NCBI GenBank assembly: GCA_937952345.1
Contig: CALFYN010000889.1
Coordinates: 1-7,387, forward strand
Direction: 5' to 3'
DNA: 7,387 bases
DNA from: an uncultured Acidobacteriota bacterium
GTDB lineage: Bacteria; Acidobacteriota; Terriglobia; Bryobacterales; Bryobacteraceae
The notes under the pieces were generated by a model. It ran no database searches. It was not told where the DNA came from and worked only from the letters and a program-made list of their open reading frames with translations. This document shows positions 1 through 6,343 of the stretch, one piece after another. The number at the start of each line of letters is the position of its first letter. Position 1 is the first letter of the stretch. A program made the translations under genes and the position numbers.

Positions 1-391
1 ACAACAGCACCCAGGCATAGTAGGGAACGGCCGGCAGGAGGCGCGCCGCGGTCAAGGATGCATAGACGATGCTCAACAACGGGATGAGGAAGTAGTCGAG
101 CAACATGGCCCAGCCGGCAAGAAAGCCGAGGTGCTCATTCAAGCCGCGCTGCACGAAGCAGTACGTTGAACCGGCCACGGGAAATGCCGCGGCCATTCGC
201 GCATAGCTTGCTGCCGTGAATAGCATGGCCACCATCGCCACCAGATAACTCAATGTCGCGTGCCCGCCGGAAAGCTGCTGCACGGTTCCGAACACCGGAT
301 AAGGCGCGGTCGGTGTAAGGATCACCAGACCGTAGATGATGAGATCGCGCCGCGAGAGGACGCGGCGTAGCGCCGGCTGGCTAGTGCTCAA
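1..391 (-). CDS. APC-superfamily amino acid/polyamine permease, N-terminal part (runs off left edge)
   Basis: Inner-membrane secondary transporter of the amino acid-polyamine-organocation superfamily. Only the first 130 residues are in the window; family members usually have about 430-480 residues and 12 membrane segments. Seen here: a short basic N-terminus (RRVLSRRD, residues 9-16), then hydrophobic segments at about 17-37, 47-67 and 88-112. The first segment carries the helix-breaking stretch LTPTAPYPVFG (25-35), followed by GGH at 42-44, SYARMAAAFPVAGSTY (62-77) and GFLAGWAMLLDY (89-100). This arrangement is typical of permeases related to the putrescine importers PuuP/PlaP and similar amino acid permeases. 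The start is taken as TTG at 391-389: there is no ATG or GTG in this frame before residue 54, and a GAGG sits 6 bases upstream. The gene overlaps the end of the hexosaminidase gene by 11 bases, which suggests translational coupling in one operon. The substrate cannot be read from this fragment. Family assignment is confident; polyamine specificity is only a possibility. Confidence 0.87.
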   Translation of the reverse strand, partial: MSTSQPALRRVLSRRDLIIYGLVILTPTAPYPVFGTVQQLSGGHATLSYLVAMVAMLFTAASYARMAAAFPVAGSTYCFVQRGLNEHLGFLAGWAMLLDYFLIPLLSIVYASLTAARLLPAVPYYAWVLL

Positions 392-2621
392 GCCGCGCCT
401 CGGTGAGTCCCTGTACCGGGACGTTATGCTGCCTGGCAAACGCCTCCAGAAGTTTGCGCAGGCTGCCTCGCCACTGCTCCATGCCCATGCTCTTCTCGGC
501 CGCGTACATGTAGCCGAGATCCGTAGTGCGCCCGGCCCAGTGATCTTTCACGTCGTCGAGCACCTGGAAAAACTCACGGCCATTCACGGAGCGGCCTTTG
601 GGGAACTGGCTTTTTTCGAATGTGGCCTTCAACTGTTCGTAAGCAGCCAGCCCTTCCTTTTCGGCGCGGCCGATGCGATTGTAGGCTGAAACGAGATGGC
701 CCACGGCCTGCGCCGGTTCTTTCGCTGACATCGCCCGCGCTCTGTCGAGATCGCGCTCCGCGTCGGCCAGGGCGAACAGGAGCCGCCAATGATGTCCGGT
801 GAAGTGGGCCAGGGAGAGCATAACCTCGAGGTTGTAGACATTGCGCGGAGCGCGGACGATGTTCTCTTGCAGGGCGTGCACCAACTGATCGTTCTCCAAC
901 TGCAGCATTGAGGCCATGCGGAGGAAGTCGCGGTATTTCGATCGGAATTCGGGTTTCAAGGCAAGTGTGCCGGGCTCGGGCAATGGCGGCATGTTCAGCG
1001 TCTGATCGTAGCGGGTGGTGCCGCGGCCTTTGCCATACGAGTTGCCATACCCGGGTCCGCGGACACGGCTCACGATGCGATCCCAGGTGCGCTGCCAGGC
1101 GCGGGCCTGCCGCTGCATCATGCGATAGACCTCGACCATGCCGGTTGTGCCGGGGCCGTAGTAGATGTTCATGAACTCGGCTGTGTGCTGTTCGGGCGAA
1201 GGAGTGCCGGGATGCCAGCCGTAGCGGGCCGCGGCGGCCCAGCCTAGCCAGAAGGTTTCGTTGTGCAGTCCGGAATCGCCCCAGGCGGCGCCGAAGATGC
1301 CGATGGGATTGGCGCCCCATACACGGGCCGAGGGCACTTGCGAGTACACCGAACGGATGCGGCCGGCAGCGACTCCGCGTTCGAACTCGAGTGGATCATC
1401 GTCGCCCGCGGCAGGCGTATCGCCGAGGTTCGCATCGAGCGGAAGGTGATCCGGGAAGAGGAACTCCGCGCCTTGCATCGAGACGTAGACCAACTGGCGG
1501 CGGCCTTGCGCTTTTTCGATGGGGAGGTATTCTTCTTCACCCATGACTCCATCGATGACTCCGGGCGGGATGATCTTCAGATGCTGGGGCAGCAGCGGGT
1601 ATTCGATCCAGGCGAGCATGCGGCGGCCACGAGAGGCGAGATGATCGTGTGCACGGCGGGCGAACTCGGCCCAAGTGATGCTGCGGTTTTCTTCGTTGTA
1701 TGGCTTGGAGCAGGTGCTGCCGATGCCCGCGTAATAGACCTCGTCGGTGGAGACGAAGAACATGTCGACGCCTTTAGTGGCGGCGATCACATCGTCGTAC
1801 ATGCGGAACAGGAGCTTGTAGGTTTCTTCGTTGCAGAGGTCCGATTGATAGTTGTTGCCGTCGGCCTTCAAGTGAGCGTAGCGGGGATGCTTCAGCACGT
1901 AGGACAGATGCGCGGGGGATTGAATGACCGGCACCACCTGGATGAAGCGTTCGAGGCCGTAGTTGACGATCTGCTGCAATTCGGCGGCGGTGAATGCTCC
2001 GGGCGCGCCGATGTCCGGGAGCGATGGGTAGGCGAACTTGTCTTCGAGTTCGAAGCCGATGCGGTTGACCTTGAAGCGGACGGCCCAATCGAGGTAGCGC
2101 TTCAGAGTTTCCATGCGGTCCTGATGATGTTTGGTGTCCCAATGCAGGAAGCGCATTTCGAGCGCGGGCCAATCTTCGATGGAGACTTCGGGCAGCAGAA
2201 GAAAGCCTCGGGGGCCGGGCTTGAGGAGTTGGAGGAAGGTCTGCACTCCGTAGAGCAGGCCGGCGTCGCTATTGCCCGTGATGGATACTGCGGCGGGCTT
2301 CACTTCGAGGGTGTAGCCCTGTTGTTTGAGGCCTGTTGCACCCTTGGCCACAGACAGGCGGATCACCTTTTGCTTTGCCGCGGGGCCGATGTCCAAACGG
2401 TGGAAAGCGCGCAGGTCGGTAGTAAGCGAGCGGATCGCAATGTGCGATGGGGGAAGCCCATCGGCGCGATAGCTCCACGACTCATCGAAAGCCACATCGC
2501 CCGCGCCGAGGGTGACCTTTTGCGGCGTGGGGATGACGGCATGGCCGCGGAGCCAGAGCGGAGTTGCCGGCGGTTGCGCGTGCAGTCCGCCGGCGATGAG
2601 AGCGATCGCTGTCCAGAGCAT
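381..2621 (-). CDS. GH20-type beta-N-acetylhexosaminidase, exported
   Basis: Predicted to remove terminal N-acetylglucosamine or N-acetylgalactosamine from glycans by substrate-assisted catalysis; probably acts in the periplasm or outside the cell. The 746-residue protein starts with a short hydrophobic leader (residues 2-13, then LHAQ, likely cleaved near 15-16). It has no basic residue before the hydrophobic core, so export is likely but not certain. An N-terminal GH20b-like domain spans about 25-150 (IPTPQKV at 30-36, QGYTLEV at 101-107, GLLYGVQTFLQLL at 121-133). The catalytic barrel runs about 151-490: IEDWPALEMRFLHWD (148-162), FELEDKFAYP (190-199), VIQSPAHLSYVLKHPRY (232-248) and STDEVYYAG (291-299), with D293-E294 as the expected catalytic pair. 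W338, W447, W458 and W461 could line the sugar pocket. The EDKF and DEVYY motifs resemble the HexD/GcnA-like branch more than classical HxGGDE enzymes. Residues about 490-746 look helical and match nothing I know. ATG at 2621 is the first start after the in-frame TGA of the receptor gene. No Shine-Dalgarno sequence precedes it, so translation is probably coupled to the receptor. Confidence 0.86.
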   Translation of the reverse strand: MLWTAIALIAGGLHAQPPATPLWLRGHAVIPTPQKVTLGAGDVAFDESWSYRADGLPPSHIAIRSLTTDLRAFHRLDIGPAAKQKVIRLSVAKGATGLKQQGYTLEVKPAAVSITGNSDAGLLYGVQTFLQLLKPGPRGFLLLPEVSIEDWPALEMRFLHWDTKHHQDRMETLKRYLDWAVRFKVNRIGFELEDKFAYPSLPDIGAPGAFTAAELQQIVNYGLERFIQVVPVIQSPAHLSYVLKHPRYAHLKADGNNYQSDLCNEETYKLLFRMYDDVIAATKGVDMFFVSTDEVYYAGIGSTCSKPYNEENRSITWAEFARRAHDHLASRGRRMLAWIEYPLLPQHLKIIPPGVIDGVMGEEEYLPIEKAQGRRQLVYVSMQGAEFLFPDHLPLDANLGDTPAAGDDDPLEFERGVAAGRIRSVYSQVPSARVWGANPIGIFGAAWGDSGLHNETFWLGWAAAARYGWHPGTPSPEQHTAEFMNIYYGPGTTGMVEVYRMMQRQARAWQRTWDRIVSRVRGPGYGNSYGKGRGTTRYDQTLNMPPLPEPGTLALKPEFRSKYRDFLRMASMLQLENDQLVHALQENIVRAPRNVYNLEVMLSLAHFTGHHWRLLFALADAERDLDRARAMSAKEPAQAVGHLVSAYNRIGRAEKEGLAAYEQLKATFEKSQFPKGRSVNGREFFQVLDDVKDHWAGRTTDLGYMYAAEKSMGMEQWRGSLRKLLEAFARQHNVPVQGLTEARLEH
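398..401 (-). promoter_or_regulatory. Ribosome binding site supporting the TTG start of the permease
   Basis: GAGG on the minus strand lies 6 bases before the TTG at 391-389, inside the last codons of the hexosaminidase gene. It decides the unusual start codon, since no ATG or GTG start is close by in this frame. Confidence 0.6.
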
Positions 2622-2624
2622 GAA

Positions 2625-5600
2625 TCAGAAGTTTACCCGAAGCGAGAACTGGATCACGCGCGGGCCATTGGCTTGCACGCTGAGATCCTGGAGTCCGGTG
2701 GTGTTGTTCGGATTGCCGTCTACAGGGTGGTTGAAGAAGTTGAAGAAATCGGCGCTGAACTGGATGCTGCGGTGTTCGTCGAAGTCGAAGGTTTTGAGGA
2801 GGCGCACGTCGGTATTCCATGCGCCGGGGCCGAGCATGAAGGCGCGCGAGTTCCAATTGACGGTGTCGGTGATGGGTGTCTGGCGGACGGTTCCGTTGGC
2901 AAGCGTTTGCGGCAGGCGGTTGTTGAAGGCGGGGCCCAACTGTCGGAGCACACGCTGGCCGGGATCGGTGGGAACCAACTGCTGGAGGCGCGAGGCATCG
3001 ACGTTGGTGGCGAGACGCGGATCGAAATCGCCTCTGAACCACAGGCGCTGCGGACGTCCGGCAAAGGTGAGGTTAATTCGTTCGTCAGCGGAGAGCGTAG
3101 GATCGCCGAATAGATAGCGACCAGCGTTGACGCCCATCCAGCGACCGCCGCGCCAATCGCCGTTCAACGATACGTGCCAGCCGCCAACGACGTGATTGAG
3201 CCCGCCGGGCAGGCTGTTGGCGAACTTCTTGCCTTTGCCGAACGGCAGGTCATAAAACGCGTTGTAGCGAATATGTTGCGGAGGCACTTCCGTGGAATTC
3301 TGCTTGCCGAGTTGCAGCAGTTGGTCGTAAGTGAGATTGCCGCCGCCGAGGAGTTGCACGTTCTCGGGAACCTGATAGATGCCGTTGGTGGAGTTGATGC
3401 TGCCGTTGCCGCTGGTGAAACCGCCGGCATCGGATGTGGTGAGCGAGCGTGTGAAGACGTAGAAGAACTGGAACTGGAGGCCGTTCGAGAAGCGGCGTTC
3501 GACTTCGGCTTGGAGGCTATGCGTATCGGAGAAGCCGGTGCGGTTGCTGGCGTTGGCGAAACCCCAGTCCTTGTTGGCTCGCATCAGGTCGCGGTTGCCG
3601 GGAGGGTTCTGGCCGGTGCGTGCGACGTAGTTGAACTCGGCCTCGCGCTGGTTGATGGAGAACTTCTGTTCGAGGTCGCTGGCGTGGTTGCCGATGTAGC
3701 TCATGCGGAGTGAAGTCTCGCGCATCAGTTCGCGCTCGAAGGTGAGGTGCCAGGTCTGGGCACGGGCGTCTTTCCAACCGAAGGCGTCGAGTGGAACCAT
3801 GGGCCGCGCGGTGGCGGGCAGCGTCACGATGCCCTGGGTGTCGACAACGGCTCGTCCGACGAAGAAGTCTGGACGGGGCGCGGTGCGGATGGCGAAGGAC
3901 GAAGTGCCATCGGTGACAGCGATGTTGTTTTCGAAACGGAGATTGAGCGGGGGGTTGGTGCGTGAGGCCTGCAGGATCTGCGAGAGAGGCAGGGTCCAGA
4001 AGTACTCGCCGTAGTTTGCGCGCAGCACGGTCTTGTCGTTGAGGCGGAAGGCCATGCCGATGCGCGGGCCGAAGTTGTTGTTATCGGCGGCGAGCAGGTT
4101 GCCAGGCAGTCCTGCTTCGTTGGCGGTGCGCCAGGTGAGGCCACGGCGAGCCCAAGATGCGAGCACCGACGGCGGGATGCCGGGGAGGCTCTCCATGGTG
4201 GTGCTTCCCGGGGTAATGACTTCGAAGCGATTGGTGAAGTTGCGCAGGTCCACGTTGACCATGCGGTTGTATTTTTCCTTGTATGCCGTCCACTTGTCCC
4301 AGCGGAGTCCGAAGTCGAGCGTGAGGCGGGAACTGACCTTCCAGGTGTCCTGCACGTAGAGGCCGACTTCGGTTTGCTCGAAGTAGAAGAAGCCGCGGTT
4401 GTATTGATTGGAGAGATAGGTGGGCAGGCCGAGGGCCATGGAAGCGAGCCCGTCGCCGGTGAAGGGGATTGAGTTGTCGCTGGCCGGATCGAACTGGGCG
4501 GTCCATGCGCCGGAGAAATCATGCGAGCCCTGGCTCTGCTGGAGTTCCTGGATGTTGTTGTATTCGAGGCGCAGCTTGCCGCCGAACTTCACGGTGTGGC
4601 GGCCGCGGATCCAGGTGGAGTTGTTTTCGAGTACATGGCCGGTGAGTTTTTCGTCCTTGCGATTGTCGGCGTCCCAGCCGAAGTTGTCGGTGTAGATGCT
4701 AGGCCAGCCTTGGGCGCCGAAGGGGTTCGGGAAACCGAGTTGCGCGGGCCAGTTGGTGAAGTCGGCGAGGGTTCCGGAACTCTTCGGAGCGCGGTTCACA
4801 GCGAGTTGCGTTTCGGTGAACATGTTCGGCGTGAAGATGTGCGTTTCGCGGATGTAGGCGTTGTAGATTTTGGCGTCCGTACGCCCCGTGCCGAAACCAT
4901 TGGTAATATCGGAGCGCGGGGCGCCGAACACTCCTCCGAACTGTTTGCGGTCGAGCACGGTGCGCGTGAGGCGGCCGGAGATGCTGTCTTTGTCGGTGAA
5001 GCGATGATCGCCGCGGAAGGTGAGGGTATCGGAGTTGATCTTGAGCGGATAGAAGTCGCGCATGTTCGATCCCTGATAGGGGTTGATGGGATCGGTAGGG
5101 AGGTGCGTGACGGATTCCATGACGCCAAGGATGGGTGCGATGCGCGAGCGGGGGATGATGTTGCCGGAGAACGGGGTGCGGGTGCCGGTGGCAGTGGTGG
5201 TGAGTGGATCGAAGATGTTGGTGGCGCGGTTATTGGAATCGATGACGCCGGTGAAGTTGCCCTGCCACATTTCGGGGGTGGGGACGACGTCGGAGTAGAA
5301 GCTCTTTTGGCGCTGGCGCAGGCCTTCGTAAGCGGCGAAGAAGAAGGTGCGGTTGCGGCCGTTGTAGAGTTTGGGGATGAGGACGGGACCGCCGACGGAA
5401 GCGCCGAATTCATTGCGGATGAGGAGAGCGGGGGTGTTGCCATCCTGGCGCTGGCGGGCGCGGAGGCCGCCGCCGTTGTTGCGCAGGGTCTCGAAGAGCG
5501 AGCCGTGGAATTCGTTGGTGCCGCTCTTGGTGACGAGCGTTACGGTGGCGGGGCGGGAGTACTGTGCGTTGGAGCCCGAGGTTTCGATGCGGAATTCCTG

Positions 5601-6206
5601 GACGGTATCGAGGCCGGGGGAGACTCCGCCGCGGAGGCCGCCGCCGAAGCGGTCGACGAGGGAAATGCCGTCGAGGAGCATTTCCGCGGATCCGACTTTC
5701 ATGCCGTTGACGCGGGGCGAGCCGCCGCCTTCGACGCCGGGGGTGAGATCGAAGAGGGTGGCGACGCTACGTCCGTCGAGTGGCAACTGGCGGATGCGGA
5801 GCGCGTCTTTCACGTCGGCAATTTCGGCGCTTTCGGTGGTGATAACGGGCGCCACGCTAGAGACTTCGACGACAGCATCGACGCTGCCGACTTCGAGGAG
5901 AGGCTCGATGGTGGCGGTCTGGCCCGCTTCCAGTTGGAGCGATCCGCTCCATTTTTTAAATCCTGTCATTTCGACGGTGAGGCTGTAGGGGCCCGGCGGG
6001 ACGGAGCCGAAGTAGTAGATACCGGCATCCGAGGAGACGGCGGATCGGCTGATGTTGGTGGTGGTATTGGTGAGACTGAGCTTGGCATTCGGGACAGCAG
6101 AACGCGTGGCATCCTGCACAGTTCCACGGACGACGCCGGTCCCGGACTGGGCGGAGAGGAGCACCGGAAGCAGGACGGTGCAAAGGACGGAAAGGCGAGT
6201 ATTCAT
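2625..6206 (-). CDS. Oar-like TonB-dependent outer-membrane receptor with carboxypeptidase-regulatory-like domain
   Basis: Outer-membrane beta-barrel transporter powered by TonB-ExbBD, 1193 residues, usual length for the Oar-like receptors abundant in Acidobacteriota. Visible order: signal peptide (1 to about 19; R4, hydrophobic core, LLSA then Q20); a CarboxypepD_reg-like beta-sandwich at about 23-105 (GVVRGTVQDATRSAVPNAKL, SSDAGIYYFGSVPPGPYSL); a plug domain at about 112-235 (LPLDGRSVATLFDLTPGV at 141-158, AEMLLDGISLVD at 174-185, VQEFRIETSGSNAQYSR at 202-218, VTLVTKSGTNEFHG at 222-235); then a long barrel rich in alternating aromatic strands, with the recurring TLDFGLRWDKW and FGPRIGMAFRLNDKTVLRANYG types of stretch. 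The protein ends in FSLRVNF; a C-terminal phenylalanine is the usual BamA recognition feature of barrel proteins. The start is firm: an in-frame TAA lies eight codons upstream, no other start intervenes, and GAGGTG lies 4 bases before the ATG. There is no SusD-like neighbour. The substrate is unknown; the adjoining hexosaminidase suggests an amino-sugar-containing oligomer. Confidence 0.95.
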   Translation of the reverse strand: MNTRLSVLCTVLLPVLLSAQSGTGVVRGTVQDATRSAVPNAKLSLTNTTTNISRSAVSSDAGIYYFGSVPPGPYSLTVEMTGFKKWSGSLQLEAGQTATIEPLLEVGSVDAVVEVSSVAPVITTESAEIADVKDALRIRQLPLDGRSVATLFDLTPGVEGGGSPRVNGMKVGSAEMLLDGISLVDRFGGGLRGGVSPGLDTVQEFRIETSGSNAQYSRPATVTLVTKSGTNEFHGSLFETLRNNGGGLRARQRQDGNTPALLIRNEFGASVGGPVLIPKLYNGRNRTFFFAAYEGLRQRQKSFYSDVVPTPEMWQGNFTGVIDSNNRATNIFDPLTTTATGTRTPFSGNIIPRSRIAPILGVMESVTHLPTDPINPYQGSNMRDFYPLKINSDTLTFRGDHRFTDKDSISGRLTRTVLDRKQFGGVFGAPRSDITNGFGTGRTDAKIYNAYIRETHIFTPNMFTETQLAVNRAPKSSGTLADFTNWPAQLGFPNPFGAQGWPSIYTDNFGWDADNRKDEKLTGHVLENNSTWIRGRHTVKFGGKLRLEYNNIQELQQSQGSHDFSGAWTAQFDPASDNSIPFTGDGLASMALGLPTYLSNQYNRGFFYFEQTEVGLYVQDTWKVSSRLTLDFGLRWDKWTAYKEKYNRMVNVDLRNFTNRFEVITPGSTTMESLPGIPPSVLASWARRGLTWRTANEAGLPGNLLAADNNNFGPRIGMAFRLNDKTVLRANYGEYFWTLPLSQILQASRTNPPLNLRFENNIAVTDGTSSFAIRTAPRPDFFVGRAVVDTQGIVTLPATARPMVPLDAFGWKDARAQTWHLTFERELMRETSLRMSYIGNHASDLEQKFSINQREAEFNYVARTGQNPPGNRDLMRANKDWGFANASNRTGFSDTHSLQAEVERRFSNGLQFQFFYVFTRSLTTSDAGGFTSGNGSINSTNGIYQVPENVQLLGGGNLTYDQLLQLGKQNSTEVPPQHIRYNAFYDLPFGKGKKFANSLPGGLNHVVGGWHVSLNGDWRGGRWMGVNAGRYLFGDPTLSADERINLTFAGRPQRLWFRGDFDPRLATNVDASRLQQLVPTDPGQRVLRQLGPAFNNRLPQTLANGTVRQTPITDTVNWNSRAFMLGPGAWNTDVRLLKTFDFDEHRSIQFSADFFNFFNHPVDGNPNNTTGLQDLSVQANGPRVIQFSLRVNF

Positions 6207-6259
6207 TGGGCACCTCGTTCGAACTTACTTGCAGACCACAAGAAATACGATACAGGCAT
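6203..6259 (-). other. Possible 18-codon upstream ORF overlapping the receptor start
   Basis: A small reading frame, MPVSYFLWSASKFERGAQ, begins at ATG 6259-6257 and ends at TGA 6205-6203, so its stop overlaps the receptor ATG in an ATGA arrangement. This layout is classical for translational coupling. Against it: no clear Shine-Dalgarno sequence precedes its ATG, an ORF of this length arises easily by chance, and the receptor has its own good ribosome binding site. It shows no run of one amino acid that would suggest an attenuator. I list it as a candidate only. Confidence 0.2.
6211..6216 (-). promoter_or_regulatory. Ribosome binding site of the TonB-dependent receptor
   Basis: GAGGTG on the minus strand ends 4 bases before the ATG at 6206-6204. 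It is a good Shine-Dalgarno match and, with the in-frame TAA just upstream, fixes the receptor start. Confidence 0.75.
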
Positions 6260-6278
6260 CGGACAAGGGTCCGTATCG
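6248..6278 (-). repeat. Bulged hairpin in the predicted 5' leader of the receptor mRNA
   Basis: On the minus strand CGGAC and GTCCG (6273-6269 and 6264-6260) form a perfect 5-bp stem closing a CCTT loop. Just outside, CGATA (6278-6274) and TATCG (6252-6248) give five more pairs, with a 7-base bulge on the 3' side. The element lies between the predicted transcription start (about 6283) and the ribosome binding site. It is not followed by a T run, so it does not look like an intrinsic terminator. It could be a protein-binding site in DNA or a structured leader in RNA. Confidence 0.4.
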
Positions 6279-6289
6279 GGTTATCGCTG

Positions 6290-6318
6290 AATGTACTCTT
6301 TTCGGCGGTTGAAGTCAA
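6290..6318 (-). promoter_or_regulatory. Sigma70-type promoter for the receptor-hexosaminidase-permease operon
   Basis: On the minus strand TTGACT (6318-6313) and TACATT (6295-6290) are separated by exactly 17 bases. They match the -35 consensus at 5 of 6 positions and the -10 consensus at 4 of 6. The predicted transcription start is near 6283, giving a leader of about 77 bases before the receptor ATG. It sits in the only sizeable intergenic space in the window and points towards the three tightly packed genes. Housekeeping-type promoters in Acidobacteriota are less well studied than in Escherichia coli, so the exact start is inferred. Confidence 0.6.
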
Positions 6319-6320
6319 CC
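6307..6320. promoter_or_regulatory. 14-bp palindrome overlapping the -35 box, candidate operator
   Basis: GGTTGA-CT-TCAACC on the minus strand is a perfect inverted repeat with 6-bp arms and a 2-base centre. It covers the whole -35 hexamer of the predicted promoter. A dimeric repressor bound here would block RNA polymerase. No regulator gene is visible in the window, so the cognate factor is unknown. Confidence 0.4.
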
Positions 6321-6343
6321 CCTACGTTGGGCTAGCGGAGCAT

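Noticed and set aside
336..689. 117-codon plus-strand frame near the left end
   Set aside because: Antisense to the end of the hexosaminidase gene and the start of the permease gene, both of which have family-level motifs; no supporting feature of its own.
1263..3113. 616-codon open frame on the plus strand, antisense to the hexosaminidase and the end of the receptor gene
   Set aside because: Its composition (rich in G, A, E, V and D) is the usual shadow of a GC-rich gene on the opposite strand. It crosses the junction of two well-supported genes and shows no domain or export signal.
3174..3713. 179-codon plus-strand frame inside the receptor gene
   Set aside because: Antisense shadow with Ala/Val/Glu/Gly bias; no ribosome binding site or domain evidence outweighs the receptor on the other strand.
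4521..6290. 589-codon open frame on the plus strand, antisense to the N-terminal half of the receptor
   Set aside because: Low-complexity Gly/Ala/Glu/Val-rich translation with no recognisable motif. The opposite strand encodes clear signal peptide, regulatory-like and plug domains.
5956..6318. 120-codon minus-strand frame overlapping the receptor start
   Set aside because: It lies in a different frame from the receptor, its start coincides with the predicted -35 box, so it would not be in the transcript, and most of it is a frame-shifted reading of the receptor N-terminus.
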